Of a stretch of 64,000 nucleotides of DNA, positions 33,101 to 44,697 are shown one piece after another. Made by a program: the position numbers and the translations under genes. Position 1 is the stretch's first letter. The number at the start of each line of letters is the position of its first letter. The notes beneath the pieces were generated by a model. The model was not told the DNA's origin. It made no database searches and saw only the letters and a list, made by a program, of their open reading frames with translations. Origin of the DNA: Nectonema munidae (Eukaryota; Nematomorpha; Nectonematoida; Nectonematidae); the NCBI GenBank assembly GCA_030549495.1, contig JAUIRK010000673.1, forward strand, positions 372,001 through 436,000, given 5' to 3'.

Positions 33101-33532
33101 TCTTTTTCCTCTATCGCACGTCCAATGACAAGTTTTGCTGATTTAGGAGAAGTAAAGAGTTTGATTGCTAAAATGAATACAACTCTGTTTCTACCCAAAA
33201 AAGACGAAAGATTCTTTCAAATGGATCAAAAGTTTGATGAAAGTCTTCCAGGTGAGAACTACGAAAACTTTAGTCCGATATCTTCGAGCACATTTCGCAT
33301 GAATCTGTTTTCCCAATACTTCGTTCCTCACGAATTCGTAAACATGAATGGCGAAATCATAGACAGTGAAGAAATAGATCATTTGATCGATTTGAAGGCT
33401 GATCCCACGCTCAAAATGTTGGCAGAGCAGTGCTATTCAGAGTTTACAGTTCAAGAGTTGAAGAAGTTTAAGATCCTTGAACAGGCTTTCAGTAGGTATC
33501 CTAAGCTGCCTGCATTTATTATTCCTGAATAA
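33101..33532 (+). CDS. Terminal exon of an unidentified gene
   Basis: After a strong acceptor (TTACTTTTTAG, AG at 33099-33100) the frame is open for 143 codons to TAA at 33530-33532. It begins SFSSIARPMTSFADLGEVKS and ends FSRYPKLPAFIIPE. An internal ATG at 33125 exists, but the open codons before it and the acceptor favour an exon over a start. AATAAA overlaps the stop (33528-33533). Base composition is distinctly richer in G and C than both flanks, and the protein mixes hydrophobic and acidic residues evenly (MNGEIIDSEEIDHLIDLKAD, then MLAEQCYSEFTVQELKKFKI), so it is very likely real. I do not recognise the family. The upstream exons may lie beyond the hAT nest or be those at 3187 and 10681, in which case LTV1 would be nested in an intron; neither is shown. 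Confidence 0.65.
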   Translation, partial: SFSSIARPMTSFADLGEVKSLIAKMNTTLFLPKKDERFFQMDQKFDESLPGENYENFSPISSSTFRMNLFSQYFVPHEFVNMNGEIIDSEEIDHLIDLKADPTLKMLAEQCYSEFTVQELKKFKILEQAFSRYPKLPAFIIPE

Positions 33533-33533
33533 A

Positions 33534-35264
33534 TGATTAATTCTAAAAAATTTTCAGAAGTAACTCTCCTTTCTTTCATATGTTTCTTCGTATTTAAAAA
33601 CAAGTGAAAAAATTGCCATGTTTAAATGCATTTAAATTTTGAGACACATTTCATCCAATAAATCCCAAAGCACTTGAAAGAGGGCTGTACAGCTGTGACC
33701 AGTGTTGTGTTGGATCAAATACTGATCTTCAAATCTCGATTCAAATAAAAATACTGAGACTTCGAATTTTCGCGTATCCGAAAAACTAACGTGTAAAGAA
33801 AGAAATGTTCACGTACCCGAACACCTTCTTATCTGAACAATTTCTTTGTCTCCCAACCTGTTCGGATACTTGAGCTTCTACCCCACATCAAGTTTGTATT
33901 TAAATGCAATTAAAATACAGCATATTTGTGTTTGATCCAGCCTCAATTACACATTGACATAAAGTTTATAATGCTCAAAAAATATTGTATGAATACCATT
34001 TTGAAATTCTTGAACAAACAATGTAAAAGACCAAATAACTTTTTAAAAAATGATGGAATATTAGTTTTTCAATTAGACTGGTAAATATGTTATATATCAT
34101 AATAATATACTTATTTTAATTCATTTTTTGATACATGTTATAAAGTTTAGTTTCACTTTCTCATGAAATAAATGAAAGAAAGAATTCTTTCTTGCAATTT
34201 TAAATGTCAAAAAATTGAGATGAAGATAACTTTCCAAGATTTATCTTCATTGCAGTTCACCTGTCTCTTAGCCCATTTGACCTCCACGCGGGTAAGAGTG
34301 GAGTAATCCTGCTACACCGAATGGTCAACATAACATTCCCAGTCAACTTCACTCCACCCAATTTGTAACCTTGACCCCTTTCATCTAATCCTAACCCAAA
34401 AATCTCTTATTCTGTTTCTAATACTTCGTTATAGTATCACTTTAACATAGAGATCATTAAAAATGGCGTCCCTATCCCTTTTCAAAAACAATAATTTTTA
34501 CCAAAGTTGTCTTCCAATTTTTATTACTTCAAACCAAATAAGGAGCAATCATGGAAAGTATTAAAGCACAGAAAAATCTAGACAGCTGAAAGAATATCCA
34601 TAAATCAAGCACGGAGCAAACTTTATTGTAAAAAGTATCAAGTTAAAGACACTGGGAAGTCTAAAAGATCCATACTCAATTCACAATGATCTTTTTTACA
34701 CCATTGTCTCGCCTTTGTTTTTATATCAAATCATTGATGGAGCAAGTTTTATCGTAAATGATAGTAATATGTAATTGATTATAGCAGGGTAGTGGATGTC
34801 TTTATCCTTTTCAGGGTTTGAAAGATTATACTGGATAAAATTATAAGAATTTATTGGGTTTCTCCATTCTTTTGTGAGTTTAGAAGATATTGGGTTGTTT
34901 CCCGTGTCCAACCTGTTGAGCGTATGGAAAATTTCAAAACGTGTGATAGATGACTTTTAAAACTCGATATATGAAATAAGTTAAACATTTGTTAAGTAGT
35001 ATTTTAATAATTTGCGTTAAACAACGAGCCCCGATTGCATTGATGTTTGTGGTTTACTAAAATTATATTGTAAAAGTGTCTTTCCATAAAACTATGTTCA
35101 TAGTAAAGTTTATAAAATATTAAAATAATTAACAATGTCAAATTTGTTAACAGACCGAACAAAGAATAATAAAATTTAGGGTTTACATTTACTATTTTAT
35201 TTCTTTAATTAAGTTAATAAATGGAAAAAACTAAAAAATAATTTAGTGCACTATTTTTTTGTAT
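33534..35264. other. Intergenic, no gene
   Basis: AT-rich with scattered GC-richer patches (33700-33900, 34250-34400). No protein-like frame or RNA gene was found. Confidence 0.5.
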
Positions 35265-35300
35265 ACTTTTAAATATGTTCTCAAAATGGGGACGTTGAAC
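35265..35300. repeat. piggyBac-flanking palindromic repeat, left
   Basis: CTTTTAAATATGTTCTCAAA continues to GGGGACGTTGAAC and contains TTAA at 35269-35272. It is near-identical, in direct orientation, to 37479-37513, and its core GTTCTCAAAATGGGGAC is a near-palindrome that recurs inverted at 37148-37170. Confidence 0.7.
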
Positions 35301-35399
35301 ACTTTGAGTAGTAAAATTAAAAGTTTATTGAATATCAAAAAAAATTGTGACTATTAGAACTAATTATATATACAAATATATTTATTCACATGTACATTT

Positions 35400-37035
35400 A
35401 ATCTTTCCAATTAACCAGTATTTATCTTTTTGTGAAACTTTGAATTACAAGTCTTGTATAATCTTTTGTTACATTTTTTTGCATTCCACACACCTTCATT
35501 GTGTCGTTGTTTTTAATATATGATTGATTCCATCAAATCGTACACGTATTGCTGTTGAAGACGTAGGATCTCCTAATCGTTTTCTTGGCTCCACAGAATT
35601 GATGAGACATCTACATATTTCTCTTCTGAAATCAAGATGCGTGACATTCATTTTGAATTTTTTGATGAAACTTGTAAGCCGCCACAATGGAAAGATTTAC
35701 AATGTGTGAAAACAAGTTCCACCGCCACTTCTTTGATCGTAATCTAGGTCTGTAGCTTGCTAACATTCTGTCACAAATATCTACACCACCCATCCATTTA
35801 TTGTACATTTTCACAAGATAGCGCTGTTTTATTTGTCTCTTTTTTTCATTTTTTACTCGTCTTTCAGCCATTTGGATGGGAAAAACACCATAGTAATTGT
35901 TTGCAATGCAAAAGGCACAATTATGATTCCAAATAACATACAAGATTTTCCCATTTGATCTGTATTCAAAAGAACCTCTATCACTTTTTTGAAATTCTTT
36001 ACGTGATGGTAGCGGGCATCAACCTGTTCGATTAGTGCGTATTGTGCCACATGCTCTAATGTTGCTTTCTGTTAATTCTTGTAAAAGTTGTCGAAAAAAA
36101 CGATATGCTTATTTCTTTGTGAAATTGGACTCAAAAGAGTATTTACCACGTGGCTTCCTAATGATGTTTTTCGGCTTTCTTCTTTCCCACAATACATATC
36201 AAAGTTATATGGGTACCCTTCTGAACTACACAACATCCACATTTTGTAGCCAAACTTCACAAGCTTTATTTTATAACCCTTTGATTCTTCCATCGATGCT
36301 TAAATACTCATGGAAAAAGTCAAACTGTAAACAATTTTTCTTCAACAAATTTAAAAGGTTTTAAGCTTTTGCAACTTTAGAGCTTTCAAGTTTATTATTA
36401 TCTGCAAGATGTAAAACTTTCTTTATGCTTTTTAACTTTTCTCTTGCCATGGTCTTTGAAAATATAGGAGCAGAAAGGTCCTCAGCAGTGCTCCAATAAT
36501 CATTCTCGGCAGATAAACAATGATATCCGCTAATGAGTAATAAACCCATAAATTTTTTCATTTCTCTAACATCTGTTTGAAAAGAGCTATTGTTTTTTAC
36601 TTCTTTTAGCGTAAAGATTAGTTTGTTCTACAATATGATGAAACATTTCTTCTGTAAAAAAAGTAAAAAAATTTCATGCATAGATAAACTTTCATATTGA
36701 GATAAAAAATTTTGATTCTCAAGATTTTCTAAATAGCTCAGAGATAGCTTGTCTGATTTTATCCATTTATCTTTGGAAATTGTTTCGTTAAATTTTGGAA
36801 CTTTATAGTTTACTCTGTGTAACTCTAGTTCTCCAGCATTTTCATCGTGCACATCAATTTCATCAAGAATGATATCATCTCCTTCTTCGTCACTATCTAT
36901 TCCTTTATTACCAGAAACTGGAGGAACAATAACTAACTCCAATTCTTCAGTACAGTTTTCAATATAATTTTAAGCAGATTCCAAAAATATATAGCTAGAA
37001 TCTGATGCCAAATCATCAAAATTAAAAGATTCCAT
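35400..37035 (-). pseudogene. piggyBac transposase (PGBD3-like), decayed
   Basis: Minus-strand fragments give the full family order. The start MESFNFDDLASDSS at 37035 is followed by a stop and then the acidic region GIDSDEEGDDIILDEIDVHD. MKKFMGLLLISGYH lies near 36540, KLVKFGYKMWMLCSSEGYPY near 36250, HIVFFDNFYKN near 36090 (core aspartate), and MYNKWMGGVDICDRMLASYR near 35800 (last core aspartate, followed by the RSKKWRWNLFSH block). A short cysteine/histidine tail lies near 35440. There are at least four frame disruptions. The first part resembles the PGBD3 type known as an alternative terminal exon in vertebrates, but here it is an ordinary transposon copy. Repeats at 35265-35300, 37148-37170 and 37479-37513 are probably its terminal and subterminal sequences. 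Confidence 0.85.
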
Positions 37036-37147
37036 TTTAAAAATTGAAAAAAAAAGTAATTTAAAACTATAAAAAATATTAAAAAAAAACCATCGAAAAT
37101 ATTTATTCAACAATTTTTTTCAACCAATTTTTAGTATTAAAAATAGC

Positions 37148-37170
37148 CAACGTTCCCATTTTGGGAACAT
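37148..37170. repeat. piggyBac-flanking palindrome, inverted copy
   Basis: CAACGTTCCCATTTTGGGAA with CAT is the inverted counterpart of the left repeat at 35275-35297. It may be the right terminal repeat of the piggyBac, but no TTAA adjoins it. Confidence 0.6.
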
Positions 37171-37868
37171 ATTTTTTTTTGTTTGTGCCAATATTTTTTT
37201 CAAAAAAAAAATTCAATTTTATAGTTAAAATAAAATATATGATTAAAATTTTTATAAATAAATAAAAAAAAATTAAAATTACAACTTAGAATTTTTTTAA
37301 TTTAATTCTAAAATTTGTAATCAATTTATTGGATTTTTAAAAGTTCTTCACTGATTTTTTTCCTGAATTTTAGTTAAATTAAAATATATTTTTTTTATAA
37401 AAATTTGTATAAATGATTTACAAAATAACAAATAAAATAGAAGAAATTTTTATCAACATACATGTTTAAAATTTTAACTTTTAAAAGTGTTCCCATTTTG
37501 GGAACGTTGAACTGTAATGGGTGAAAAATATTAAAAATTTTTCATTCTAATATTCAAGAGAATCTTCAAAAATAACTACGGCCAATATTTTATAGGGTAA
37601 TTGATTAGAATGTTTAGTTAGTAAAGATAATTTTTGTAACTTTTAATGTTTAATAAAGGTTATTTTTTAACTTTTAATGATTAATAGAGATTATTTTTCA
37701 AATTTTATGCTTAATAGAGATTATTTTTTAAATTTAAGCAATTATACTAAGTATTAAAGTTATAATGAAATAAATTTATTTATTTTACTAAGTTCTAAGG
37801 TAATTTCATGTTATAAGTAAATGTATTTTATGATTAAATAGAAAGTTCAATTTTGTGAAATCTGCAAC
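37171..37868. other. AT-rich stretch with third palindrome copy
   Basis: No gene was seen. CTTTTAAAAGTGTTCCCATT with TTGGGAACGTTGAAC at 37479-37513 is a direct copy of the left repeat and contains TTAA at about 37481-37484. Just beyond it, ATTATTTTT-type units of about 40 bp are repeated at 37620-37740. Confidence 0.5.
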
Positions 37869-38941
37869 AAAAATGTATCGGATATCCGCATCCGCTTCTC
37901 ATCCGCGGATTTTTATTATCTCAACATCCGCATCCGCACTTTTTCTCTAATATCTATGTTAAATGATTCCATTAAAACTATTCAAGCTTCTCAAATAATA
38001 TAATATATCGATTCCACTGGAACTGTGCTTCTTTTGAGAGATGTCGTCAAATGAGTCGCACACGAGCAATGCATGCCATTCCACATCATATTGCAGTAAT
38101 TACAAGATAGGAAGGAGGAGATAACAGAGAGATACGAAAAAGAGGGGAAGGCAGAAACAGAAGCACATTGTGCAAGTCATAGACAACACAATGTCAAAAA
38201 TTTAATGCCTAATGAAACTTTTCTTGATCCAAGATTTAAAAGTATATTTTTTACCGATTTTGAAGTAACAAATAAAGTGAAAATTTTTCTTTTAAATTTA
38301 TATGAAACTCGATAACAATGGAAATGAAAGTAAAGTGTCAAACTGCAAAAAAAAATGAGGAAAAGTGCTGATGAAGTTTATACTTCTTTGAACGAAGTGA
38401 TGTATTCTATTTTAAATTCTAACAGTGAAAAAGAAAACGAGCGAGAAAATGAAGATAATGTAGTTTGTAATGAAGAAATAGTGAGGTATCAGAAAGAAAA
38501 AAGAATCAATGACACAACTATTCAAAGCTTCGATTGATGGAAAATCAAAGAAGAACAATTTTCCTTTTATTCAAAATTGCATGTGAATATCTCACTTGTC
38601 CTAGCACTGTTCAAAGCGAACAGCTTTTCAGTACGGCTGGAAATATTTATAATGACAAAAGAAAAAGGCTACTAGAAGAAAAAGTTAAAATTTTTTTATT
38701 TATTAAAAAAAACTTACCCGTCTTAAACTATAATTATTGTAAATAAATTTTTTTATTTAGTGTGATTTATATTTTTCTTTATTGTTGAATTTAAAAAAAA
38801 TAGAAAAATAAATGAAATCGAAAAGTGAAAAAAATTGAAAACATGTAATTTTTGAAACATTTAATATCCGCATCCGCATAAAAAAAATTTTTTTCATGCG
38901 CATCCGCGGATCTGAAAAAATTCACATCCGATACATCTCTA
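37869..38941 (+). mobile_element. hAT element remnant with GTATCGGAT termini
   Basis: The left end carries AATGTATCGGATATCCGCAT, followed by CATCCGCGGAT. The right end is the inverted ATCCGCGGATCTGAA-type and CATCCGATACATCTCTA, so about 16 bp of inverted terminus plus repeated ATCCGCATCCGC subterminal motifs. Flanking target duplications could not be matched. It contains the 3' part of a hAT transposase. Confidence 0.7.
38220..38745 (+). pseudogene. hAT transposase C-terminal remnant
   Basis: It starts with FLDPRFKSIFF, the conserved late-core motif, then a long acidic linker (EKENERENEDNVV) and the C-terminal hATC domain FKIACEYLTCPSTVQSEQLF with STAGNIYNDKRKRLLEEKVK, ending YNYCK and a stop at 38744-38746. 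At least two frameshifts and a stop separate the parts. The N-terminal half is missing, replaced by 38000-38190, which has no recognisable coding content. Similarity is to ZBED1/FAM200-type transposases; related but distinct from the hAT at 22703-32624. Confidence 0.8.
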
Positions 38942-38946
38942 ATGTA

Positions 38947-39293
38947 TAGCGCTTAAACCCTCGAAGGACTGAAGGTGGGAGTTTTACGTCACCTATAATT
39001 TTCAAAGCCAATTTACACAAGGAAGTTAATATGTAAGTCATATTGAAACTAGCATGTAATTTTTTGTTTTATCAAAAATATTCTTGATGGGTTAGGTGCT
39101 GAAATGGGTCAATTTTAACGCCATCTATCAAAAATTAAAAAAATGAACAAAAAGATTTATTAGTTTAGAAACAAAATAAATGAGATAAAAAACGAAAAAG
39201 AATGAGAAAAACAAAATAAGATAAACAATAATAGTATTTACAAAACAAAATCAAGAATAGAGAACATTATATTATATATAATTATAAAAAGGT
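38947..39293. other. No gene recognised
   Basis: Spacer between the hAT remnant and the next piggyBac gene. Confidence 0.4.
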
Positions 39294-40420
39294 TTATGTA
39301 TTTTCGCATTCAGTACATACAAATGTGGTACGACTTTTACATATAAACCTTCGACATTTTTCACACTTCCTCGTCCCTCTTTTTCTTGGGTGGCAATTTG
39401 ACACAAAACAATAACCACGACGACTTGATGAGGGTAATGTATCATATGTTTTATTGAATCCGTAAAAAGTCAAAATGTTGCTAGTCATGATATGAGTAGA
39501 TGCGTTATCACATCTGATTCGCATAGACCTTTCCATGAGAGATAAGGCTGCAATATCAAGAAAATTAGTAAAAATTGCCATAGGCCATCTTCTAGAGGCC
39601 CTGTAGCAAGTGAAGTTTCGAGCCATTCGGTTAAATGTGTCTACGCCTGTTTTGTAAGCATTATAGTCTAGAACAGTTTGAAGTTTTTTCTTATTACCAA
39701 GTGTATTTATTTCCGAAACATGTTGACTAGACTTAATGTAAACAGGCTTAAAAAATATTTTTTCGTGTTTTTCGGGAATGTATATACTTAGAGAAGCATA
39801 TTCCATATACAAAAACTTACTTTCACATTCCGCCAGCTTCAAATTTTTTAAATGTTCAGGTTGTAACAAATATGGTATAAGTCTACGACCACTTCTGATG
39901 GTGCCACATATAGTTAACCCTTGATTTTTAGCCCAAATGCAAAGTTCATGTGCCATAAAAAACGGTCTACATAAATTCCACAAACGGAAGGTTCCTTGGA
40001 ACTAGTGACCAAGCGTTTTACGATGTTAGCTGATTTAAAATATTCCTTGTCAGGCAAACCGGATACATATACTTCACTGGCTAGGACATAAAAACTTCTT
40101 GAATCATTACAATGATAAACTTATACCATACCGCGCGGGTTTCGAAGGATCGCATACTTTTATAGATCTACCCCTATCCTTTACCAATTGTTCGTCTATT
40201 GTTACGTAGTTTGTGGGAAACCAATATTTGTAGCAATTATTGATAAACTCATGGTGTATATTAGGGATGAGAAACTTTTCATTTGGATTTAAGAAATATA
40301 GTTTTTGTTGCTTATTGCAAAAAAAAGTGTGCGCGCATCGCTTTTTGAAAAAATATACGACTTGAAAATTCTCCTTCTTGGTCAAAATTTTCATCAATTT
40401 CGAAAGAGTATGAAAAGCTC
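39294..40420 (-). pseudogene. piggyBac transposase, core and C-terminus
   Basis: On the minus strand, HHEFINNCYKYWFPTNYVTI then DEQLVKDRGRSIKVCDPSKP (about 40260-40130) is the core segment before the second aspartate. A 229-codon open stretch (39983-39294) then carries CGTIRSGRRLIPYLLQPEHL, YNAYKTGVDTFNRMARNFTC with the last core aspartate, and the cysteine-rich end RRGYCFVSNCHPRKRGTRKC, EKCRRFICKSRT. The long open stretch is less decayed than the other piggyBacs in the window. A frame change separates the two parts near 40000, and the N-terminal region is displaced to 42273-42512 by an inserted element. In active relatives the cysteine-rich domain binds the terminal repeat. Confidence 0.85.
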
Positions 40421-40528
40421 TTCATAATTTCATTTTTTTTATTTTTTGCTTATTTGAATGATTATATTTTTTTATTTTTGTTTATTTCATTGCAGACACT
40501 TCAACTCAGTTCAGCTTTATTTTTAAAA

Positions 40529-42019
40529 ATGAGTCAAAAAGAACATGTTCAAATCAAAAACTTACCAAAGACAAACTGTGTGAAGGGAAGACCAAGTTTA
40601 CCATTAGTCACAAGCAGTTTGTCACTTTTATGCAAAATGCCAACAAAAAATCAAATAGTGGGTGGTTATGTTGCATTATATGAATTTGAAAAGACCAGAG
40701 TAAAGAGAATTGCTGAAGTCATTTATGGAAATTTTAAAACTTTCCTATCGTGTCACGTCAGCAAATCATTTCCAAAATCAAGCATGTTGTTGATCTTTAT
40801 GAAAAGTATAGAAAAAGGAAATCTGAGAGTGTTGAAAAGTCGCTGATAAATCTTTTTGATGTTACTAAAGCAGATGGAATTTGGTTGTCTTCTGAAGATA
40901 AGGAACTTTACAACACTCAAATCAAAACATCCTGTCGAGTTGGATATAGTACTGGAAAAGATGCTGGTATACTTTCAATCCATCCTTCTAAAAGAAAATT
41001 CGTTCAAAGTAGGCCTAGTACTTCTGGCATTACCCAAAACCCTCCAAGTTTTGAATTAGTTGAAGGAGATGATGATTTCCTTAATTTCGACGACGGAGGA
41101 AGCGATAATGATTTTGAACCGGCAGAAAAAAACTTAAAAAATATCATTCAGCTTCATCTGCTACGAAAGTTGTTAGTGAAGAGTCGTTATCGACAAAGAA
41201 AGCAGCTTCTGTTTGTAAGTCACTTTCAGAAGATGGTATAGAACTTCCATCACCCACACAGGTTGGTGTTTAGAAACACAACATAAAGGAAGCAGAACAA
41301 AAAAGGGTTAAGATCAAATCAATTTTACAAAAAGACTTTTTCTGTCTTCATTTTGATGAGAAAATGATTTTGAAGAAAGAGTATCAAGTTGTTTGTCTCC
41401 AAAACGAACATCGTATTATAAACTTAGGAATTCTTTGTTGTAAAAGTGGTACTTCTAAAGACATATTTGATGAAATTAGAGCCTTAATGGATGAATACAA
41501 CGCTTGGAAAAGTATAAAAATGATTATTTCAGATACAACAGCAGCAAAGAAGAAAGTAAAGAAGAAATCTGCAATAATTATGAGAAAAATGAATACAATT
41601 ATGAGTCAGAAGTATCATTGCAGGAAAATCCAGGATTGAGAGACGACTTTAAGTTTTTGTTCAGCTTTGTCATGCTTTCGATATTTATAAAGAGACATCC
41701 AAAGGGCCAAAAATACATTTTAGAAAGCTTCCTGCTCTGCATAGCGCCAGATGAAATTCACGGGCTTCATATGCCTTGTTAGCTCACTTTCTTTTACCAA
41801 AGTGGAGAAGTCGATTAGAAAGGATTTGCCATTTTATTACAAAAGAGTGGTCGAAGTGTTTGTTTCGTAATCAGCATTATGATGAAAATTCATATAATTG
41901 TTTCTTTAATGCAATTAAATCACAGAATTGTCCTAAAGCATAATTATCAGCATTTTTAAATAAAGACTTCAAGAACAAATAGACTTGCTGAGAGGGGAGT
42001 TAAAAAATACAAGAAATAG
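40529..42019 (+). pseudogene. Transposase of an unclassified DNA-transposon family
   Basis: The plus strand carries a decayed gene in at least three frames. Order: a basic N-terminal segment (QIKNLPKTNCVKGRPSLP); KIKHVVDLYEKYRKRKSESV then SLINLFDVTKADGIWLSSED; an acidic spacer (EGDDDFLNFDDGGSDNDFEP); the core CLHFDEKMILKKEYQVVCLQ, with NAWKSIKMIISDTTAAKKKV; and RASYALLAHFLLPKWRSRLE followed by FITKEWSKCLFRNQHYDEN. HFDEK and ISDTT are probably the first two acidic positions of an RNase-H fold, as in hAT-like nucleases. I recall proteins of this layout as multicopy, uncharacterised proteins of arthropods and cnidarians, but cannot name the superfamily. It sits between the displaced halves of a piggyBac gene, so it inserted into it. 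No termini were found. Confidence 0.65.
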
Positions 42020-42272
42020 TTCAAAATAGCCGCACAAAGAAGTATTTGAGCTGGAAGTTTGTTGTCACCAATCATTTCTAATCTTAAACTTTTTTTTTAC
42101 CATTATATCATTTTAATGCGATATATTTCTGGAATTTGACACTATTTTTTTGTTGAAAAATATACTTTTCTGAATAATTTTCGAAATTTAATTGATAAAA
42201 CAAATTCAAAATTATCTATCAATCACTTAAAAACTATATAGTAGTTAATAGTTTTATTCAATATATATATAT

Positions 42273-42512
42273 TTAAACTTTGATCGAGGTTTTATAGGTT
42301 AATCCATGTAAAATTGATTGTTTTGGGTTTATTTCAATATTATTCATCAAAAAATTACACAGGGTTTCAAAGTTGAAAAAAGTTATATGCCTAATTGGGC
42401 TTAATTTGTCTAGTGCGTTTCTCTCTTTTTTAACATGAAAACGTATGAAAGCATTTACGAGTAAGAACATGTCCCGGCTAATAGCGGCCTTCAAAAAAGG
42501 TTCGCCATTTTT
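42273..42512 (-). pseudogene. piggyBac transposase, N-terminal fragment
   Basis: The minus strand reads GEPFLKAAISRDMFLLVNAF then IRFHVKKERNALDKLSPIRH, the conserved early core (LSRDRF, then F-D-D-K..R..DKLAPIR in the family). It is the N-terminal counterpart of 39294-40420, separated from it by the unclassified plus-strand element. It continues with a poorly matching tail. Confidence 0.75.
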
Positions 42513-43739
42513 TCTGAGAATAAATACTTTATATCAATCTGTTGGTTTTGGCCAATGTGAGCTTTTTAAAAGATCGAATTGAACAACGGGAACGATACTG
42601 AAGAAATGAAACATTGACTGATATAGAAAAAGATGTTGAAAGTATAAAATGAGTAAGGGTTAGAGTAATTTTATTTGCATATAAATCATAACAGGAATAG
42701 TTTATATTAAACAATTTAAAAATATATTAGTTTTTTTGAAAGATATGCGAATCTTCAAGCATGAAGGGAATAATGAGATCATCCATATTTGGAAAAACGA
42801 TATACTTCTAAATTGTAAAAAAAACAAAAATGAAGGTATTGCCTTTTGATTTACTTTTAAAAGGGGTCTATGTAAGTTTATGGCTGATGTTTGCACAAAT
42901 GTATTATTTGGAAATCATAGAATTTATAATCTTGGAGGGAAAATCAGGCAAAATTTGAATCTACTCTAAAAAGGATCACTGATAAATAATAGGCATTAAC
43001 GTGGCTGGTGCGACATCTGGTTGCGGAATCCGAGTTCAACGTTTGAAAGGGATAGGATTCGGAGTCGGCTTTTTAGGTATTTTAAATAATAAAAAGATTA
43101 CTCTCAAAAAAAAGAAGCACACAAGTAACAATGAGAAATATAAATCGCGCATCCATTTGAATGATGTACACCAAAGAATAATAGATAAGAGAAGTAAAGG
43201 CAGAAATAAACATTCACCTTAAATCAATCAAGCTAGACTATCGCCTACAGACAGACACATTGCTTCACACTAGAGCAGTGATTCCCAACCGGTGTGCCGT
43301 AAGATTTTTTAAGGGTGCTGCCAAAATTCAGGGTAAAAATTGTATTTAATAGGCTCCTTTCACTTGAGTACGACATGCGGGTGGCATTAACAATAAGACC
43401 TGATATCAAGAGTTTGTGTTCTAAGCATCAATCGCAAGTTTCACACTAAGTACACACGCCTGATTCACTCTGGTCTATTTGTTATTTGTATGTTATGTCT
43501 TATATCATAGTGTTACATTGTAATTACTTGAATAAATTGTGCAACTACTTTAATTCCCACTTATAAATTATCTATTTTTAATAACGAGCAAGTTTAATGG
43601 AGGGACCAACAACGAGCTATGGATATCCAAATGACTGTCCGTCCATAGGAGGCTAGACATTCCAAAGGACTTTCGAGTAGGTATAATGACTAAAACTAAC
43701 AGATGAACTACATAACTGGTTAGCTGTTTTAGGTTGTAC
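42513..43739. other. Intergenic; two small repeat traces
   Basis: No gene is recognised. 43005-43080 contains GGGATAGGATTCGGAGTCGG and relates to a similar stretch at 60585-60645 (GGGGATAGGAGTCAGAGTCC), probably traces of one repeat family. 43273-43300 (CAGTGATTCCCAACCGGTGT) looks like a hAT-type left terminus, but no matching right end was found. The 3' UTR of the minus-strand TEX2-like exon should lie just left of 43740. Confidence 0.4.
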
Positions 43740-44697
43740 TTAAGGTTGTGGTACCTGTATTTCAGACAAAAATTTGCTCTCAAACCAGGAATTTAAGTGA
43801 GCAATGTCGAAGAGTTTGGCACCAACCTTGGGTTTAATGCTTATCTTGATTTGAGGAGTTTGAGCGAAGGAGTACCAGATGCGGTTAGTTGGAGGTTGCA
43901 GAATCTTTATGACGAGGCAGCCGGAAATGGAGAAGATGTTGACGTCGAACTGAATGAGAGTGTTAGAAACTGCTTCGATCCCCTTCTTAATGTACTTGCT
44001 CTCGATAGCCTGTTGAAAGTATTTGGAGGATGCAATTGTGTCAAAGACTGACCTTTTCGGATTCGAAGAAACAGCAGAAGGATCATGAGATGGTGTCGCT
44101 AATACTTTCTCGCTAAAGAGAACTGCTTCATGATCCGCATCATTCTCCATCTCTAAACAGTCTTTTCCGAGCTCGATGTGATCTTCTTTCTCGTTGCTTA
44201 TTTTTAGTTTGTTCAAATTGCAGCGCGTTGACAGGGAAATACTGAAGCAGCCTTCGTAGTTCATTGTGAGTCGGAGTGACACAATGCCTGCACTGTTGAC
44301 ACTCATTCCTGAGAGGGAAGTGATGGTGGGGAGGGAGGTGCCAATGCAGATGTCCTGCAGTACCAGAGGCTCAATGTAGTAGGGAGTGTCGACTTTGGTG
44401 AGGCGCTTCACAATCTTGGCCACGATGTACTGCTTCAGCTTCTCACTCACCAAAATGTCCCATGAGAGTCGGTGACACAGCGCGTTGATGTAGCGAAAGC
44501 AAAGAGCTGGTCTTTCATCGCTACCTGCCTGTTCGATCTCGTCATATTCTTTCAAAAGTGGTTCCACAAAGTCCTTCATGTCTTGGTAGCCAAATTCAAC
44601 GCTTTCAAAGCTCTTGTCTTTGGGTTGTTTGGAGCAGGATCTCAGGATTTTGAACCAAAACTCCTTTGTGTAGTTTGTTCGAGGGAAGATGAAAAAT
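43740..44697 (-). CDS. TEX2: TEX2-like lipid-transfer protein, terminal exon (SMP domain)
   Basis: The exon begins after the acceptor TTCTTACTATTTAG (AG at 44699-44698) in phase 2 and runs open for 318 codons to TAA at 43740-43742. The first part (FFIFPRTNYTKEFWFKILRS) matches the end of the PH-like region that precedes the SMP domain in testis-expressed protein 2. It continues with ALCFRYINALCHRLSWDILV then PYYIEPLVLQDICIGTSLPT and GIVSLRLTMNYEGCFSISLS, the SMP (synaptotagmin-like mitochondrial lipid-binding) fold; the late part contains NRIWYSFAQTPQIKISIKPK and the usual C-terminal HLNSWFESKFLSEI. TEX2 proteins are ER-membrane proteins that tether ER to other membranes and move phospholipids (known in metazoa and in yeast Nvj2). 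The N-terminal transmembrane and PH exons are not in the recognisable sequence upstream. The acidic loop ENDADHEAVLF is lineage-specific. Confidence 0.88.

Noticed and set aside
38000-38190. Host exon in GC-richer patch inside the hAT remnant
   Set aside because: No open frame with splice sites. It probably replaced or filled part of the deleted hAT.
43797-44051. 84-codon frame on the plus strand
   Set aside because: It is antisense to the TEX2-like exon.
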